Part shown: positions 60,437 to 64,000 of the stretch, piece after piece
Numbering within the stretch: the stretch's first letter is position 1
Layout of the letters: each line of letters begins with the position of its first letter
DNA from: Nocardioides sp. NBC_00368
Lineage (GTDB): Bacteria > Actinomycetota > Actinomycetes > Propionibacteriales > Nocardioidaceae
Assembly: GCF_036090055.1 (NCBI RefSeq)
Contig: NZ_CP107970.1
Coordinates: forward strand, 4,485,001 to 4,549,000
DNA: 64,000 bases
Reading direction: 5' to 3'
Notes under the pieces: generated by a model
Told to the model about the DNA's origin: nothing
Seen by the model: only the letters and a program-made list of their open reading frames with translations
The model's database searches: none
Translations under genes and position numbers: made by a program

Positions 60437-61324
60437 ATGATCCGAAAGCTCGTCTGTGCCGTCGCGGCGGGGGTCGCCGCGGCGGCGCTCTGGTCGATGC
60501 CGGCCTCGGCTGCGCCGTTGATGCAGCTCTCCGGCGCGATCTTCACCACCGACGTCTCCGGCGCGCCCGTCAACCTCAACCACTACGCCGCCAAGCAGGA
60601 CGTCTATCTCAACGGCGGTCCCGGCATCAACGCGCCCGATGACGCCGCCGGCCTGCCTGCCGGGATCTACGCCTTCCAGGTGACCGACCCGTCCGGCAAG
60701 ACGCTGCTCTCCACCGACGCCGTCGAGTGCCGCCTGGTCCAGGTCGACGACAGCGGCCGCTTCGTCAGCGTCGCACCCAGCGGTGGTTGCGCGCACGCGA
60801 CCGGCACCGACGCGGAGGACGGCGGCATCACCGTGCAGCTGTTCCCCTTCCTCGACACTCCGAACAACGGTGGCGAGTACAAGGTCTGGCTGACGCCGTA
60901 CGACGCGCTCGACCCCACCGCGCCCGGCAACCGGCACGGCTTCGTCCCGGCCGACAGCAAGACCGACAACTTCAAGGTCCGAGCCCGGGCGATCGTCGAG
61001 ATCGACACCCGTTTCTCCCGGCACGGCGGGCCGTTCATCGACGGTCTGGCTGCCCACTGGACCGACACCCTGGGGGCGCACAACGTGAAGTACTCCGAGT
61101 ACAACCCGGCCGTCCTCGCGTTCCACGAGGCGCACGTCGAGGCTGCGGAGGCAGGGTTGCACAAGATCACCGTGACCGACCAGGTCGGCTGCGAGATCGA
61201 TGACGTGCACCACGCCGGGCAGACGTTCGTTCCCGACGCGAACGGCTCGGTGACCGTCCCGGTGCAGGTCAAGAAGCACATGAGCGGAGATCACACCTAC
61301 TGGGTGGACGTGCACTGCGTCTGA
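60437..61324 (+). CDS. Secreted protein of unknown function
   Basis: 295 aa with a Sec signal peptide (MIRKLVCAVAAGVAAAALWS, cut near MPASA-AP). The mature part is beta-rich: AAPLMQLSGAIFTTDVSGAP, GIYAFQVTDPSGKTLLST, HKITVTDQVGCEIDD. It has four cysteines that could form two disulfides, the last two residues before the stop being CV. No enzyme motif recognised. ATG 60437 follows gaggggga. Monocistronic, divergent from the nitroreductase. Confidence 0.8.
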   Translation: MIRKLVCAVAAGVAAAALWSMPASAAPLMQLSGAIFTTDVSGAPVNLNHYAAKQDVYLNGGPGINAPDDAAGLPAGIYAFQVTDPSGKTLLSTDAVECRLVQVDDSGRFVSVAPSGGCAHATGTDAEDGGITVQLFPFLDTPNNGGEYKVWLTPYDALDPTAPGNRHGFVPADSKTDNFKVRARAIVEIDTRFSRHGGPFIDGLAAHWTDTLGAHNVKYSEYNPAVLAFHEAHVEAAEAGLHKITVTDQVGCEIDDVHHAGQTFVPDANGSVTVPVQVKKHMSGDHTYWVDVHCV

Positions 61325-61351
61325 CCTCTGAATCGGTCACCGCGACCATCA

Positions 61352-61369
61352 ACCTAGCATTTGCTTGGT
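61352..61369. promoter_or_regulatory. Operator candidate ACCTAGC-N4-GCTTGGT
   Basis: 7-4-7 inverted repeat with one mismatch, 21 bases before the SDR start. Similar ACCAAGC-type palindromes are used by TetR regulators of acyl-CoA metabolism; the binding protein is not identified. Confidence 0.5.
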
Positions 61370-61390
61370 AGGCGCTCTAGACTGCCGGAC

Positions 61391-62158
61391 ATGGCAGTCG
61401 AGATCGACTTCAGCGGCAAGGTGGTCGCGGTGACCGGTGGCGCCCGCGGGGTGGGCGCCGGGATCGTCGCCCGGTTCCTCGAGGCCGGCGCGGAGGTCGA
61501 GATCTGCGGCCGGACGGCTCCGGCCGATCTTCCCGTGATCGACGGCCGCAAGCCGGTCTTCTCCCAGGTCGACGTCCGGGATCCCGAGCAGGTCGCGGCC
61601 TGGATCGCCGCCATCACCTCACGGCTCGGTCGGCTCGACGTGGTCGTCAACAACGCCGGCGGCGCCCCCTACGCCGACTTCGCGACCGCGTCGCCGCGCT
61701 TCCACGAGAAGATCTCCGCCATCAACTTCCTGGCCACCGCCTACGTCTGCCAGGCGGCGTACGAAGCGCTGAAGGCCTCGCGCGGATCCATCGTCAACAT
61801 CAGCTCGATCTCGGCACGGCGGCCCAGTCCCGGGACCGCGGTCTACGGCGCTGCCAAGGCGGCCGTGGAGAGCCTGACCGGGTCGATCGCGGTCGAGTGG
61901 GCTCCGGACGTACGCGTCAACGCCATCTCCTGCGGGATCGTCGCGACCCCCGGGTCCGAGGACCACTACGGCAGCGCGGAGCAGCGGGCCGCCGTGGCCG
62001 CGACCATCCCGCGCGGCGTCTTCGCGACCCCGTCGGAGATCGGGGATGCCTGTCTGATGCTCGCCTCGCCGCTCGCCACACACATCACCGGCGCCGTCCT
62101 CGCCGTCGACGGCGGCGGGGAGTGGCCCGCCTTCCTCCAGCACACCCCCAACTCCTGA
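61391..62158 (+). CDS. Short-chain dehydrogenase/reductase (SDR)
   Basis: 255-aa classical SDR: VVAVTGGARGVGAGIVARFL (TGxxxGxG cofactor loop), VVNNAGG, catalytic Ser in NISSISARRP and YxxxK in AVYGAAKAAVESLTG. Substrate likely a 3-hydroxyacyl-CoA or ring alcohol, given the thiolase 10 bases downstream and the operator type (inference). ATG 61391 chosen. Confidence 0.93.
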   Translation: MAVEIDFSGKVVAVTGGARGVGAGIVARFLEAGAEVEICGRTAPADLPVIDGRKPVFSQVDVRDPEQVAAWIAAITSRLGRLDVVVNNAGGAPYADFATASPRFHEKISAINFLATAYVCQAAYEALKASRGSIVNISSISARRPSPGTAVYGAAKAAVESLTGSIAVEWAPDVRVNAISCGIVATPGSEDHYGSAEQRAAVAATIPRGVFATPSEIGDACLMLASPLATHITGAVLAVDGGGEWPAFLQHTPNS

Positions 62159-62167
62159 GGAGAAACC

Positions 62168-63385
<1,218 letters not shown>

Positions 63386-63410
63386 TCCCGCCGAATCGGT
63401 AGAAGCGGCG

Positions 63411-63474
63411 CGCCGAGACTGTAGTTGTGGGCGACGAAACTGCAGTTTCGTCGCCCACAACTACAGTCTCGGCG
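63411..63474. repeat. 64-bp perfect palindrome between convergent genes
   Basis: Arms 63411-63442 and 63443-63474 are exact complements with no loop; the arm begins cgccgagactgtagttgtgg. Terminal CGCCGAG/CTCGGCG motif is shared with the palindrome at 5428. Position suggests a bidirectional terminator, but the length exceeds that need. Confidence 0.95.
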
Positions 63475-63476
63475 GG

Positions 63477-63728
63477 TCAGACGCTCCGCCGGCCGAGGTG
63501 GATGACAGCGACCGTGATCCGGCGCTCCTCGACCACGTAGACGATCCGGTAGCGGCCGACGCGGAGGCGGTAGCGGTCCTTGCCCCAGGCGTACGCGCCG
63601 ACGTCACGCGGGGTCTCGGCCAGGGAGTCGACGGTGTCGAAGACCTGGATCAGGCCGATCGGGTCGTCGTCGACGTACGCCTCGGCCGACTGCAACGCCT
63701 CGTCGGCCCAGACGACTTGATAGGTCAC
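63477..63728 (-). CDS. RelE/ParE-family toxin
   Basis: 83-aa toxin of the RelE fold: TYQVVWADEALQSAEAYVDD, YRLRVGRYRIVYVVEERRIT, and an IHLGRRSV end. These give the strand/Arg pattern of ribosome-dependent endoribonucleases. It overlaps the antitoxin by 4 bases; its stop lies 3 bases after the 64-bp palindrome. Confidence 0.9.
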   Translation of the reverse strand: MTYQVVWADEALQSAEAYVDDDPIGLIQVFDTVDSLAETPRDVGAYAWGKDRYRLRVGRYRIVYVVEERRITVAVIHLGRRSV

Positions 63729-63985
63729 TCGCCGAGCGGGCGGTCGAGACCGAGGGCGCGGCGGGCCTCGGCATGCGGGGTGTAGCGGACCTCGCCGAGC
63801 TCGCGGCGCAGCGAGTAGCGCGCGATGGCGAGATCGTCCTCGAGATCCTCGATACGCCGGTCGTGGTCGTTGAGGTAGGCGCGGATGGCCTCGCGGGCGA
63901 TCTCCTGCTTGGAGCGGTTCTCCGACCGGGCGCGGTCGGTCAGCAGCCGGTCGTCGGCCTCGCTGAGTCGCAGAGTCATAGCCAT
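63725..63985 (-). CDS. RHH-type antitoxin partner of the RelE-like toxin
   Basis: 86-aa ribbon-helix-helix protein: MTLRLSEADDRLLTDRARSE, NRSKQEIAREAIRAYL, then an acidic helical tail (IEDLEDDLAIARYSL) that would wrap the toxin. Start at 63985 or the ATG two codons later; the promoter may lie outside the window. Confidence 0.88.
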   Translation of the reverse strand: MAMTLRLSEADDRLLTDRARSENRSKQEIAREAIRAYLNDHDRRIEDLEDDLAIARYSLRRELGEVRYTPHAEARRALGLDRPLGE

Positions 63986-64000
63986 GGACCCAGCGTAACC

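Noticed and set aside
61352..61369. KstR2 binding site
   Set aside because: Half-sites are similar but arm length and spacing differ from the 14-base KstR2 motif, so only a generic operator is claimed.

Overview
The window is GC-rich actinobacterial chromosome. It opens inside a 23S rRNA gene, missing roughly the first 400 bases, followed by 5S rRNA. Gene content fits a soil actinomycete: a Bpa-type proteasome activator, luciferase-like F420/FMN oxidoreductases, an IdeR/DtxR-type iron box, an AmtR-like nitrogen regulator, and many divergent regulator/target pairs. Nocardioidaceae is my best guess (inference). I saw no insertion sequence, prophage or CRISPR array.

Layout. 1-2.9 kb: rRNA genes and a strong terminator. 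3-14.9 kb is rich in metal genes: an MFS exporter divergent from a siderophore-interacting protein across an iron box; an Nramp-type transporter in one transcription unit with an ECF42 sigma factor and its DGPF protein; a nicotianamine-synthase-like protein; a second DGPF/ECF42 pair; a GDT1/TMEM165 transporter behind a yybP-ykoY (Mn2+) riboswitch; and a CmtR sensor with two CDF-family exporters. 16.3-24.3 kb: a tightly overlapping operon (two DUF1989 proteins, a biotin-dependent carboxylase, allophanate hydrolase) followed by an AmtR-like regulator. It more likely degrades guanidine than urea. Two copies of an ACCTGTC-N4-GACAGGT operator lie upstream of it.

24.4-43 kb: a Glu-Pro repeat membrane protein, P450, WYL regulator, a phosphatase/YnfA/Nudix operon, a chromate transporter, and a small redox cluster (alpha/beta hydrolase, flavin disulfide-type reductase, VOC protein, large LuxR ATPase regulator) whose promoters share an ACCAGGG-N5-CCCTGGT motif. 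Then come Bpa, a quinone oxidoreductase, a MobA-like protein, a nitrilase, a large membrane protein and a small biotin carrier protein. 43-46 kb: three tRNAs and an unlisted 51-codon gene for a secreted peptide with three DTSW repeats, tail-to-tail with a LuxR/TrmB-type regulator.

46-64 kb: an APH(3'')-like kinase, MarR, a CE1759/CE1758-type FMN reductase/monooxygenase pair, a GNAT/Fe-S/dinucleotide-binding operon, an NmrA/DUF1772 operon with AraC regulator, TerC, a TetR-controlled MMPL/YhgE operon in which MMPL carries a degenerate ABC-ATPase-like tail, a nitroreductase, a secreted protein, an SDR/thiolase pair, and a RelE/RHH toxin-antitoxin pair at the edge. Several intergenic regions hold long, often perfect palindromes; two at 39.2 and 59.4 kb belong to one dispersed repeat family, and one at 63.4 kb is a 64-bp perfect palindrome.
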